A stretch of 14,631 nucleotides of DNA from Bacteroidales bacterium UBA2716 (GCA_002354005.1 DEKS01000185.1:1-14631), one strand, 5' to 3'. Positions 6,279 to 13,713 are shown, counted from the stretch's first letter. Notes: generated by a model not told the origin, from the letters alone. Made by a program: numbers and translations.

Positions 6279-7037
6279 ATGGGAAGAGCTTTTGAATTCC
6301 GCAAGGAACGCAAAATGAAGCGTTGGGGCCACATGGCCAAAACCTTCACCAAACTGGGAAAGGAAATCACCATCGCCGTCAAGCAGGGCGGTGCGGAAGT
6401 GACCGGCAACCCCCGTCTCCGCGCCCTCATCGCAGAGGCCAAGAGTGAGCAGATGCCCAAGGAAAACATCGAACGTGCCATCAAGAAGGCCACCGAGGCC
6501 AAGACCGGCGACTTCAAAGAGATTGTCTATGAAGGTTTCGGCCCCTTCGGTATCGCCTACCTGGTAGAGGCCGCGACGGACAACAACACCCGTACCGTGG
6601 CCAATGTCCGCAGCTACTTCACCAAGTGCGGCGGCTCCCTGCAGACCAGCGGTTCCGTGGCTTTCATGTTCGACCACAAATGCGTGTTCCGCATCAAGGA
6701 GGACCCGGCCAAGCCCATCGACGTAGAGGAGTTGGAGCTGGAGCTCATTGACTTTGGCGCAGAAGAAGTGTTCAAGCAGGAAGTGGAAGACGAAGACGAG
6801 AACGTGCACGTGGAAATTTCCATTTACGGAGACTACACCGCTTACGGCCAAATCCAGAAATACATCGAGGAAAAAGGCTATGAGCTGGTTTCCGGCGGCT
6901 TCGAACAAATCCCCAACGTTGACCTGAAGGAAGTAACCCCTGAACAACGAGCCACGCTGGAGAAACTCACCAGCCTCCTGGAGGACGATGAAGACGTAAC
7001 CAACGTCTACACCACCATGGCTCCCGAAGCGGAGTAA
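6279..7037 (+). CDS. yebC: YebC/PmpR family protein
   Basis: A 252-aa, three-domain member of the YebC/TACO1 family. Members were first described as DNA-binding regulators (PmpR); more recent work on YebC and mitochondrial TACO1 supports a role in translation, relieving ribosome pauses such as those at proline runs. The family signature is plain: KRWGHMAKTFTKLGKEITIA (14-33), GGAEVTGNPRLRALIAEAK (37-55), MPKENIERAIKKA (59-71), then YEGFGPFGIAYLVEAATDN (84-102) and RSYFTKCGGSL. The tail (about 225-252) is acidic. The opening MGRAFEFRKERKMKRW lacks the AGHSKW of proteobacterial YebC and resembles the Bacteroidota type. Its stop TAA overlaps the next ATG by one base (7037), implying translational coupling. 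Confidence 0.95.
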   Translation: MGRAFEFRKERKMKRWGHMAKTFTKLGKEITIAVKQGGAEVTGNPRLRALIAEAKSEQMPKENIERAIKKATEAKTGDFKEIVYEGFGPFGIAYLVEAATDNNTRTVANVRSYFTKCGGSLQTSGSVAFMFDHKCVFRIKEDPAKPIDVEELELELIDFGAEEVFKQEVEDEDENVHVEISIYGDYTAYGQIQKYIEEKGYELVSGGFEQIPNVDLKEVTPEQRATLEKLTSLLEDDEDVTNVYTTMAPEAE

Positions 7038-7936
7038 TGCGGAAAGTCCTACCTATCATTTATTTAGCTTTATTTCTCACTATGTCGTCCTGCGGCGTAG
7101 TGAGATTTCGTAATGCCCCCTCATATCATGCAGGACCTGCCCAAAAAACAGGATATGCGCAGGAGGGCATTATAGAGGAGGTGTTCTACGACTGCAGTGT
7201 GCCGGGGCCCACCCGCCGCCGCATGCTCGTGTACCTTCCTAAAGACTACTATGAAAACCAGCGGCGATATCCTGTGTTTTACCTCCTGCACGGGGCCCGC
7301 GGCTATGAAACTTCCTGGGTCAAGAAAGGCTTTGTCTATGAAACCACGGACAGCCTCTTCCGCAATGGCCTGGCCACTCCCTGTATTGTGGTTATGCCCA
7401 ACATGAACCAGTACAACAGCGACCGCGACTTTGACGATTCCCGGTTCAAAGACGCCTTCGAGTCCATCCTGGAGGTAAACGGTGTCGTAGAAACCGCCTT
7501 CATGCACGACGTTGTGGGCACAGTAGACAGCCTGTACCGCACCATTCCGGACAAGGCCCACCGCGCCATTGCGGGCCTGTCCATCGGCGGCTGGCAAAGC
7601 ATCTGGATATCCTTAAACCACCCGGACAGCTTTGACTACATTGGCGCTTTCTCCCCCTACACCTGGTGCATGAGCGCCCCCTGTTCCTACCGTCGGCGTT
7701 TTTACTCCGGGATGTACCGCAAACTCAAGGTACAGTTCCAGGACCCGCCCAAGGGCTATTACCTGTATGCCGGCAAAAAAGACATGATGCGGCCTTCCAC
7801 TACCAGTTTTCACGAACTGCTGGAAGAGCGAAACTACGCGCACGAGTACATTCTCTATCCCGGCGGCCACGACTGGCCGGACGGCTGGATTGACGAATAC
7901 CGGGACATGCTCCAGCGCGTCTTTAAAGACCAATAA
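7037..7936 (+). CDS. Esterase-family (alpha/beta hydrolase) lipoprotein
   Basis: A 299-aa lipoprotein of the esterase D / CE1-like alpha/beta hydrolase family. Residues 1-18 form the signal, with lipobox MSSC and lipidated Cys19, so the enzyme sits on a membrane outside the cytoplasm. The nucleophile elbow is GLSIGG, with Ser182; YLLHGARG (82-89) is the oxyanion strand; Asp249 (GKKDMM) and His278 (GGHDWP) complete the triad. The family includes feruloyl and acetyl-xylan esterases, S-formylglutathione hydrolase and mycolyltransferases; the substrate here is not visible. It starts inside the yebC stop codon (TAATG), and the glycosyltransferase gene follows 2 nt after its stop, which suggests, but does not prove, a role in glycan or glycolipid modification. 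Confidence 0.92.
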   Translation: MRKVLPIIYLALFLTMSSCGVVRFRNAPSYHAGPAQKTGYAQEGIIEEVFYDCSVPGPTRRRMLVYLPKDYYENQRRYPVFYLLHGARGYETSWVKKGFVYETTDSLFRNGLATPCIVVMPNMNQYNSDRDFDDSRFKDAFESILEVNGVVETAFMHDVVGTVDSLYRTIPDKAHRAIAGLSIGGWQSIWISLNHPDSFDYIGAFSPYTWCMSAPCSYRRRFYSGMYRKLKVQFQDPPKGYYLYAGKKDMMRPSTTSFHELLEERNYAHEYILYPGGHDWPDGWIDEYRDMLQRVFKDQ

Positions 7937-7938
7937 CT

Positions 7939-9114
7939 ATGAAGATTCTCTTCGTCTTAAATAACTTTTTCATCACAGGCAACGGACTGGCCGCATCGGC
8001 CCGCCGCACGGTGGAATACCTTCGAAAGGCCGGACATGAGGTCCGGATTATGTCCGGGCCCAACCACAAAGACCCTTCCGTGAAGCCGGATTACCCGCTG
8101 GAGGACTACAAGTTTCCCATCGTCCAGCCCATTATCCGGGCCCAGGGCTATGTCTTTGCCCAGAGCAACCTGCCCCTGATGGAAGAGGCCGCCCGGTGGG
8201 CCGATGTCATCCACCTGGAAGAGCCTTTTGTGATTGAGGACCGCATGATTAAAATCTGCGAGCGGCTGGGCAAGCCCGTCACGGGCACCTACCACCTGCA
8301 TCCGGAGAACATCACCAATTCCCTGGGGCCGCTGGTGCACTGGAAACGACTGAACTGGAAAATCCTGACCGCCTGGCGGGACCTTACCTTCAATCACTGC
8401 GACTATGTACAGTGCCCTACGGAAAATGTCCTGGACCGCCTGCGCCGCTATCATATCAAAGCCCGGTGCGAGGTCATCTCCAACGGCCTTGTTCCGGATC
8501 CGTGCATCCGCCCGGAAACCCCTCCGGAAAACTATGAGGACCCTTCCCGCCCGCTGCATGTAGTCTATATTGGCCGCCTTTCCCGTGAAAAAGACCAGCC
8601 TACGCTGCTGGAAGCCATGAAACACAGCAAATTCGCCAAACGCATCCAACTGCATTTCGCCGGCCTGGGGCCCTCCACCCGGAGAATCAAGCGCATGGCC
8701 CACAAACTGTACAAGGACGGCGTGCTGGCCTATGACCCCATCATCAGCTTCGAAAACCGTGACGGCCTGCGCCAGCTTGCTGCCCAGGCCGACCTGTGCA
8801 TCCACTGCGCCACCATCGAGGTAGAAGGCCTCTCCATTATGGAAGCCATGCAACAGGGTGCCGTTCCCGTCATTGCCCAGGGCCGATACAGCGGCACCTC
8901 CCAGTTTGCCCTGGACCGCCGCAGCGTGTTCCCGGAGCAGAATCCGGAGGCCCTCGCCCAACGCATCGACTACTGGCTCTCCCACCCCAAGGAACGCTGG
9001 GAAATGGGCAAGAAATACGTCATGCACATGGAGGAGTACGACATCCGGAAATCAGTGGACCAACTGGTGCAGATGTTTCAGAAAGCTATTGATTCCAAGG
9101 CAAAAAAGCAGTAG
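7939..9114 (+). CDS. Family 4 glycosyltransferase
   Basis: A 391-aa GT-B fold retaining glycosyltransferase (GT4, formerly glycos_transf_1). The N-terminal acceptor domain opens MKILFVLNNFFITGNG and carries AASARRTVEYLRKAGHEVRI (18-37). The donor domain starts near 205 (HVVYIGRLSREKDQPTLLEAM, 207-227). The EX7E motif is E294 to E302 (EVEGLSIME) and contacts the nucleotide-sugar. TYHLHPEN (117-124) resembles the segment in diacylglycerol glucosyltransferases and mannosyltransferases that act on membrane lipids, so a glycolipid product is possible. There is no transmembrane helix, so it is cytosolic or peripheral. It follows the esterase gene by 2 nt; its last codons contain the promoter of the next transcript. 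The sugar and acceptor are unknown. Confidence 0.93.
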   Translation: MKILFVLNNFFITGNGLAASARRTVEYLRKAGHEVRIMSGPNHKDPSVKPDYPLEDYKFPIVQPIIRAQGYVFAQSNLPLMEEAARWADVIHLEEPFVIEDRMIKICERLGKPVTGTYHLHPENITNSLGPLVHWKRLNWKILTAWRDLTFNHCDYVQCPTENVLDRLRRYHIKARCEVISNGLVPDPCIRPETPPENYEDPSRPLHVVYIGRLSREKDQPTLLEAMKHSKFAKRIQLHFAGLGPSTRRIKRMAHKLYKDGVLAYDPIISFENRDGLRQLAAQADLCIHCATIEVEGLSIMEAMQQGAVPVIAQGRYSGTSQFALDRRSVFPEQNPEALAQRIDYWLSHPKERWEMGKKYVMHMEEYDIRKSVDQLVQMFQKAIDSKAKKQ

Positions 9115-9119
9115 TTTTG
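9089..9119 (+). promoter_or_regulatory. Promoter of the HprK-S26-PqqD-ABC cassette (TTG-N20-TAGTTTTG)
   Basis: TTG at 9089-9091, 20 bases, and TAGTTTTG at 9112-9119 give the ideal Bacteroidota spacing. The TAG in the -7 box is also the stop codon of the glycosyltransferase gene. The box ends 4 nt before ATG 9124, so the mRNA is predicted to be leaderless or nearly so. This separates the cassette from the upstream run, although read-through remains possible. Confidence 0.65.
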
Positions 9120-9123
9120 TAGC

Positions 9124-9996
9124 ATGGAAACGCAAACTGTATCAAGTTATTATAAAGTCGCCGGCCTGTGCTTCCGCCTGGACGGTCCTGTACCGGACAT
9201 GGCCAACCTCGCGCCCTTCCGCTGCGAAAAAGAGAGCCATCTCCTGTTCACCCTGGAAGTGGTCCGCGGCATGCCCCTTGTAAGCGCCACGCCGGTCTTC
9301 TGCACCCAGGACGGTCCGGGTTTCCCGGAAATTGCCATTGACAAACTCTCCGACGGAAACTACCGTTTCCGCATGCGCCCCCTGCCCGGGGAGCCGGTTG
9401 CGGCAGAACTCCGCACCAATGCCTCGTTCACCCGGGCGCAGCTCATGCTGCTGGAAGGAGACACTCACTTTGCCATCAATAACAGCCTCATGCTGCTGTA
9501 TGCGTTTTCATCGGCCTGTAAAGGGGTGCTGGAAATGCATTCGTCCGTGGTGGTAAACGGCGGAAGAGGCTACCTGTTCCTGGGTAAGAGCGGCACCGGA
9601 AAAAGCACCCATAGCAGCCTGTGGCTCAAACACATACCGGGAACTATGCTCCTGAACGACGACAACCCCATCCTGCGCCTGATGCCGGACGGCAGCGCCC
9701 GCGTGTTCGGCTCGCCCTGGAGCGGAAAAACCCCTTGCTACAAGAACCTGGACTTCCCGGCCGGCGCCGTGGTGCGCATCCGCCAGGCGCCCTTCAACAA
9801 AATAGAGAAACTGCCGCCCGTGCAGGCCTATGCCTCCCTGATGGCATCGGCCTCCAGTTTCCGTCCGTTCAAAACGCTGGCGGAAGGCTGGCACGCCACC
9901 CTGGAAGGTCTGGTGGGTGTACTCCCCTGCTACGTGCTGGACTGCCTGCCGGACCAGGCCGCAGCAGAACTTTGTCACAAGACTGTCCATGGATAA
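9124..9996 (+). CDS. HPr-kinase-like (HprK-type) ATP-binding protein
   Basis: A 290-aa protein whose second half is an HprK-type P-loop kinase fold. HSSVVV (139-144) is the family segment before the nucleotide loop; Walker A is GKSGTGKST (154-162); LLNDDNPIL (176-184) supplies the acidic pair Asp179/Asp180; FGSPWSGK (195-202) is the usual active-site stretch. The N-terminal about 130 residues resemble nothing I recognise and may bind substrate. True HprK phosphorylates Ser46 of HPr, but stand-alone versions occur in peptide biosynthesis clusters, where lasso-peptide kinases such as ThcoK phosphorylate the precursor. The neighbours (S26 peptidase, PqqD, ABC exporter) favour that kind of role. 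The S26 gene overlaps its end by 8 nt. HPr kinase activity is less likely, as no PTS gene is near. Confidence 0.85.
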   Translation: METQTVSSYYKVAGLCFRLDGPVPDMANLAPFRCEKESHLLFTLEVVRGMPLVSATPVFCTQDGPGFPEIAIDKLSDGNYRFRMRPLPGEPVAAELRTNASFTRAQLMLLEGDTHFAINNSLMLLYAFSSACKGVLEMHSSVVVNGGRGYLFLGKSGTGKSTHSSLWLKHIPGTMLLNDDNPILRLMPDGSARVFGSPWSGKTPCYKNLDFPAGAVVRIRQAPFNKIEKLPPVQAYASLMASASSFRPFKTLAEGWHATLEGLVGVLPCYVLDCLPDQAAAELCHKTVHG

Positions 9997-10414
9997 ACGC
10001 ACCGTTGCCAACGAGATCCTGCTGGAAGAAGCCGCAGCGCTCATGCTGGAAGGACGCGACGTCACGTTCACGCCCCTGGGAAGCAGCATGCTGCCGTTCA
10101 TCCGCGGCGGAAAAGACGCCGTAAGGCTGCACAAAATGGCCGATGTCAACGTGGGAGACATGCTTTTGGTCCGCCTGGACGGCCGCTACGTGCTGCACCG
10201 CTGCATCCGCAAGGATGGAAACCGGCTTACCCTGATGGGCGACGGCAACCTGGTGGGCACGGAAAGCTGCACCACGGACGATGTTCTGGGAACCGTCGTA
10301 GGCATTATCCGGAATGGGAAAGAGCACAAACCCGGCGACGGCCGCCTCTGGCGAGGCCCCCTGAAGCCCTTTAGAAGATATATTTTAGCCATCTATAGGA
10401 GATTACCCTTATGA
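9989..10414 (+). CDS. S24/S26-type peptidase without membrane anchor
   Basis: A 141-aa serine peptidase of the signal-peptidase-like S26 fold. Start ATG 9989 overlaps the kinase gene end by 8 nt and gives MDKRTVANEILLEEA; the longer frame opening at 9917 reads kinase sequence out of frame. The nucleophile motif is LGSSMLP (30-36) with Ser33. The second box is YVLHRCIRKDGNRLTLMGDGN (67-87): His70 replaces the lysine of bacterial signal peptidase I, and GDGN plus Asp97/98 follow, as in the ER/archaeal/SipW-type enzymes with a Ser-His-Asp mechanism. No transmembrane helix is evident, so it probably works in the cytosol or peripherally on the membrane; the C-terminus (FRRYILAIYRRLPL) is amphipathic. 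Likely job: cutting a peptide held by the PqqD partner; inferred. Stop TGA and the next ATG overlap as ATGA. Confidence 0.82.
   Translation: MDKRTVANEILLEEAAALMLEGRDVTFTPLGSSMLPFIRGGKDAVRLHKMADVNVGDMLLVRLDGRYVLHRCIRKDGNRLTLMGDGNLVGTESCTTDDVLGTVVGIIRNGKEHKPGDGRLWRGPLKPFRRYILAIYRRLPL
10397..10401 (+). promoter_or_regulatory. Shine-Dalgarno-like AGGAG before the PqqD gene
   Basis: AGGAG with 9 nt to ATG 10411. Such sites are rare among the other starts in this window, where initiation is not SD-led. It lies within the end of the S26 gene and may raise PqqD expression above that from coupling alone. Confidence 0.45.
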
Positions 10415-10680
10415 AAATCAAAGAAGGATTCATCCTGCGCTCCATCTGCGGAGAGTACATTGTGGTAGGCGAAGGCCTGGCCCAGGTAAACTTTAACAAA
10501 ATGCTCTCCCTGAACGAGAGCGCCGCCTACCTTTGGAAAGAGGTAGAAGGCAAGGAGTTCACCCCGGAAGACCTGGTGAACCTCCTACTGGACAAATACG
10601 ACGTGAGCCGGGAACAGGCTGCGGCCGATGTCGAGAAACTCACCGCCACCTGGGTAAAAGAAGGCGTGGTAGAAGCCTAG
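10411..10680 (+). CDS. PqqD family peptide chaperone (RRE protein)
   Basis: An 89-aa stand-alone PqqD-fold protein. In peptide natural-product pathways these RiPP recognition elements hold the precursor's leader peptide and present it to the modifying enzymes. The pattern is typical: FILRSICGEYIVVGEG (8-23) makes the first strands, VNFNKMLSLNESAAYLW (26-42) leads to the conserved Asn/Trp helix, and two further helices (PEDLVNLLLDKYDVS; DVEKLTATWVKEGVVEA) end the winged-helix fold. Its ATG overlaps the S26 stop (ATGA) and the ABC gene starts 1 nt after its stop, so it is firmly part of the cassette. The bound peptide is unknown; no precursor-like small ORF is seen beside it. Confidence 0.9.
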   Translation: MKIKEGFILRSICGEYIVVGEGLAQVNFNKMLSLNESAAYLWKEVEGKEFTPEDLVNLLLDKYDVSREQAAADVEKLTATWVKEGVVEA

Positions 10681-10681
10681 C

Positions 10682-12304
10682 ATGAAGAGTTTCAAGGCCT
10701 GCGTCCGGACCATCTGGTCCCTGTCCCGCCCCGTAAGGTGGCGGGTGGCCATTACCGTGGCGGTGGGCGCCGTTGGGGCGGCCATATCGCTGGCCTTCGT
10801 CTTTTACAGCAAAAAGCTGGTAGACATTGTCACCGGGGAAAGCCCGGCCCCGCTGGGACCTGCCGTAGGCATCTTTATCGGCATCCTGGTGCTGCAGATT
10901 GGCACCTCCCTTTTTGCCAACTGGTGGAATGCCTACAACCAGGTGAAAACGCAGAATATCCTGCGCAAAGACCTCTTCGGCCATGTGATGAAAAGCCGAT
11001 GGGACGGCCGCGAGCGCTTCCTCTCCGGGGACACCGTAAACCGCCTGGAAGAAGATATCCGTGTGGTGGCGGAACTCATCTGCGACCGCATTCCCGGCCT
11101 TCTGGTAACGGTGATCCAGCTCCTTGCCGCCAGCGCGTACCTGCTTTTCCTGGCCCCCAACCTGCTGTGGGTGCTCGTCATCCTGATGGGCACCGCCGTG
11201 CTGGGTTCCAAGCTATTCTTCCGGCAACTCAGGGAGCTCATGGCCAAGATCCGCGCCCGTGAGAGCGAACTCCAGCAGCTCATGCAGGAAAGCCTGCAGC
11301 ACCGGGTGCTGGTCCTCACCCTCACCAACGTAGAACGCGTGCTGGAAAAATTCGGCTGGCTCCAGGCCGACGTAGAGGATAACACCCGCAAACGCCTCAA
11401 TTACAACGCAGTAGCGCGCGGCCTCATGTTCCTTGGCTTCCAGGCCGGCCACGCCGCCGCCTTTCTTTGGGGCATCTTCGGCATCCGTGCGGGCACCGTC
11501 ACCTACGGTACCATGACCGCCTTCCTGCAACTCGTCGGCCGGGTACAACGGCCCATTGCCGATTTCGGCCGTCAGATTCCCGCCTTCATCACCGCCCTCA
11601 CCTCGGTGGAGCGCCTGATGGACCTCCAGGAACTGGAAGAAGAACCCCTGGAAGAACCGGTGATACTTGCGGGAGCCCCCACCATCACCCTCTCCCACGT
11701 GACGTACAGCTATCCGGGCGTCTCGGAGCCCGTCCTCAAGGACTTCTCCTATACCTTCCCCGCCGGTCAGATGACCGCCATCGCCGGCCCTACCGGCATT
11801 GGGAAAAGCACCCTTATCCGCCTTATCCTGGGGCTGCTGAAGCCCACGGAAGGACAAATTACCATTAACGATATCCCTGCCGGGGGTGCGTTAAGGGGCA
11901 ATTTCATGTACATCCCGCAAGGGAATTCCCTTCTGAGCGGCACCATCCGCTCCAACCTCCTTCTGGCTGCGCCCAACGCTACGGAAGAAGACCTCCGCCA
12001 GGCCCTTGACACCGCCATGGCCCAGTTTGTCCGGGACCTTCCGCAGGGGCTGGAAACGCCTTGTGGTGAGGTTGGCAGCGGCCTTAGCGAGGGCCAGGCC
12101 CAGCGGATCGCCATCGCACGCGCCTTGCTGCGTCAGGGCGGCGTACTCATCCTGGACGAGAGTACCTCGTCCCTGGATCCGGAAACGGAAAAACGGCTGC
12201 TGGAGAACCTCCACAGCCGTTATCACGGGAAAAAGACCCTGTTATTTATCTCGCACCGGGAGGCCGTTACGCAGTCGGCCGATGCCACGCTGCGCCTGGA
12301 CTAA
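10682..12304 (+). CDS. ABC transporter, fused membrane and ATPase domains
   Basis: A 540-aa half-transporter of the exporter (MsbA/peptide) type. The membrane domain covers about 18-305 with helices near 20-42, 60-80, 135-180 (two) and 245-285. The ATPase domain has Walker A GPTGIGKST (369-377), Q-loop Gln413 in YIPQGN, signature LSEGQ (468-472), Walker B VLILDE (488-493), D-loop SSLD and switch His525 in FISHRE. All ATPase motifs are intact, so a homodimer should be active. It lacks the N-terminal C39 peptidase domain of bacteriocin exporters, which leaves leader removal to another protein; the S26-type peptidase is the obvious candidate. Start ATG 10682 is 1 nt after the PqqD stop. Its stop TAA shares bases with the convergent lpdA stop. 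Confidence 0.95.
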   Translation: MKSFKACVRTIWSLSRPVRWRVAITVAVGAVGAAISLAFVFYSKKLVDIVTGESPAPLGPAVGIFIGILVLQIGTSLFANWWNAYNQVKTQNILRKDLFGHVMKSRWDGRERFLSGDTVNRLEEDIRVVAELICDRIPGLLVTVIQLLAASAYLLFLAPNLLWVLVILMGTAVLGSKLFFRQLRELMAKIRARESELQQLMQESLQHRVLVLTLTNVERVLEKFGWLQADVEDNTRKRLNYNAVARGLMFLGFQAGHAAAFLWGIFGIRAGTVTYGTMTAFLQLVGRVQRPIADFGRQIPAFITALTSVERLMDLQELEEEPLEEPVILAGAPTITLSHVTYSYPGVSEPVLKDFSYTFPAGQMTAIAGPTGIGKSTLIRLILGLLKPTEGQITINDIPAGGALRGNFMYIPQGNSLLSGTIRSNLLLAAPNATEEDLRQALDTAMAQFVRDLPQGLETPCGEVGSGLSEGQAQRIAIARALLRQGGVLILDESTSSLDPETEKRLLENLHSRYHGKKTLLFISHREAVTQSADATLRLD

Positions 12305-13653
12305 GCCCGGGTCACAGTTTCCTTCAGAATTTCAGACACAGTGGGATGCGGGAAAATCACCCGCTCCAGTTGCTCTACACTCATGTGCTGCTCAATGGCA
12401 ATGGCCGCGCCATGAATGAGTTCCGATGCCGGATTGCCCAGCATGTGTACCCCTATCACCCGATTCTCTGCGTCCAGCACCACCTTGCACAGCCCTTCTC
12501 CGCGCTCGTTCTCCGCCACAAAGCGGCCGGAAAAAGCCATGGGGAGCGACACAGTGCGGGCTCCTTCCAATGCGCCCACGCCCGCCACCTCCGGGTTGGT
12601 GTACACCACGCCCGGAACGGCATTGTAGTGCATTTGGTCGGCAATGCCCAGGATGGTGTTCACAGCCACCTCCCCTTCCCGGCTGGCGGTATGGGCCAGC
12701 ATGGAGAAGCCGGTCACGTCGCCGGCAGCATAGACGCCGGGCACACTCGTGCGCATCTGCGCATCCACCTTGATGCCATAAGGCTTGCCGGCGGGATTCA
12801 GCGCCAGCTCTACCCCCACATTTTCCAGGCCGATTCCCTGCAGCCGGGCCCTGCGCCCCACGGAAACGAGAATCCGGTCCCCCTGCACGCGGCAGGTCTC
12901 CCCTTCCGGCGTCTCATACACCACCTCGTTCCCTTCCACGGCAACCACCTTGCAGTTCAGGCGGAAGGTGACACCCTTCTTCTCATACTGGGCCTGCAGC
13001 AGGGCGCTAAGCTCCGCATCCATAGGCCCAAGAATCTTGGGAAGCATCTCTATCACAGTTACTTGCGTGCCAATAGAATTGAAGAAGCTGGCGAACTCCA
13101 TGCCAATGACCCCGCCGCCAATCACCACCAGCGAGGCGGGCTGCTCCGTGAGCTGAAGGATTTCCCGGTTGGTGACAACGGCGCCGCCCAGCCCTTCCCG
13201 GAGCCCCGGAATGGGAGGAACCACCGCCTCGGAGCCTGTGCAAACCAGGATGTTTCGCGCCTCATAGTCCGTTTCGTTACAACGCAGCGTGAAGCCATCG
13301 GCTCCGCGCCCGGTGATGACGCCTTCGCCGCTGACCACTTCCACACCCGCGTTACGCATTTGCACCTTGACGCCGCCCACCAGCTTTTTCACCACCTTGG
13401 TCTTGCGTTTAAAAATGGCACCAAAGTCGATGGCAGCTTCCGGCACCGTTACTCCATAGCGGTCTGCATGGCGGGCCGTATCCAGCACCTTGGCACTGTA
13501 CAGCAAGGTTTTGGTGGGGATGCAGCCCTCGTTCAGGCATACGCCGCCCAACTCGTTCTTCTCTATCAAAAGCACTGACTGGCCGGCTTCTCCGGCTTTT
13601 CCGGCAGCCACGTATCCGGCAGGGCCGCCGCCCAAAATTGCGATATCGTACAT
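12301..13653 (-). CDS. lpdA: Dihydrolipoamide dehydrogenase
   Basis: Flavoprotein (E3) that reoxidises lipoyl groups of 2-oxoacid dehydrogenase or glycine-cleavage complexes with NAD+. Start ATG 13653 gives 450 aa beginning MYDIAILGGGPAGYVAAG; the frame extends to 13728 but the added 25 residues precede the dinucleotide fold and overlap the promoter region. FAD loop GGGPAGY is 8-14, the redox disulfide is Cys39/Cys44 in GGVCLNEGCIPTK, the NAD loop GGGVIG is 179-184, second FAD segment AGDVTG is 310-315, and catalytic His436/Glu441 lie in HPTVSE. It is slightly short because about 8 residues are missing after TNPEVAGVG, in the loop before the dimer interface. No E1 or E2 gene is next to it here. 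Stops of this gene and the ABC gene overlap. Confidence 0.97.
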   Translation of the reverse strand: MYDIAILGGGPAGYVAAGKAGEAGQSVLLIEKNELGGVCLNEGCIPTKTLLYSAKVLDTARHADRYGVTVPEAAIDFGAIFKRKTKVVKKLVGGVKVQMRNAGVEVVSGEGVITGRGADGFTLRCNETDYEARNILVCTGSEAVVPPIPGLREGLGGAVVTNREILQLTEQPASLVVIGGGVIGMEFASFFNSIGTQVTVIEMLPKILGPMDAELSALLQAQYEKKGVTFRLNCKVVAVEGNEVVYETPEGETCRVQGDRILVSVGRRARLQGIGLENVGVELALNPAGKPYGIKVDAQMRTSVPGVYAAGDVTGFSMLAHTASREGEVAVNTILGIADQMHYNAVPGVVYTNPEVAGVGALEGARTVSLPMAFSGRFVAENERGEGLCKVVLDAENRVIGVHMLGNPASELIHGAAIAIEQHMSVEQLERVIFPHPTVSEILKETVTRA

Positions 13654-13670
13654 AGTTCTGATTTGATTCA

Positions 13671-13678
13671 CAAACTTA
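13671..13678 (-). promoter_or_regulatory. -7 promoter box of lpdA
   Basis: TAAGTTTG on the minus strand, preceded by TTTTCGT, matches TAnnTTTG and ends 17 nt before ATG 13653. No clear -33 TTG. Confidence 0.6.
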
Positions 13679-13701
13679 ACGAAAATTCGGGAAATAATCC
13701 C

Positions 13702-13709
13702 TATTTTTG
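13702..13709 (+). promoter_or_regulatory. -7 promoter box of the DUF1538 gene
   Basis: TATTTTTG matches TAnnTTTG and ends 4 nt before ATG 13714 (TTTG-TAAC-ATG), the same spacing as at the HprK gene. The mRNA should be leaderless. It is divergent from the lpdA box 23 bp away. Confidence 0.6.
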
Positions 13710-13713
13710 TAAC

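Noticed and set aside
9917..9988. N-terminal extension of the S26 peptidase from ATG 9917
   Set aside because: These 24 codons lie out of frame within the kinase gene and give a Cys/Thr-rich sequence unlike a protein start; ATG 9989 gives a clean family N-terminus.
9989..10414. LexA/phage-repressor type S24 regulator
   Set aside because: There is no helix-turn-helix domain and the second active-site box is HR...GDGN of signal-peptidase type, not the LexA lysine box.
9124..12304. Complete lasso-peptide cluster
   Set aside because: PqqD, HprK-like kinase and ABC exporter are shared with such clusters, but the cyclase, the B2 protease and a precursor gene are missing in this window.
12346..13578. 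Long plus-strand open frame opposite lpdA (410 codons)
   Set aside because: It is the antisense shadow of a perfect lpdA coding sequence; its translation shows no domain. The same holds for open frames at 7957-9027 (minus), 2397-3470 (plus) and 6189-6947 (minus).
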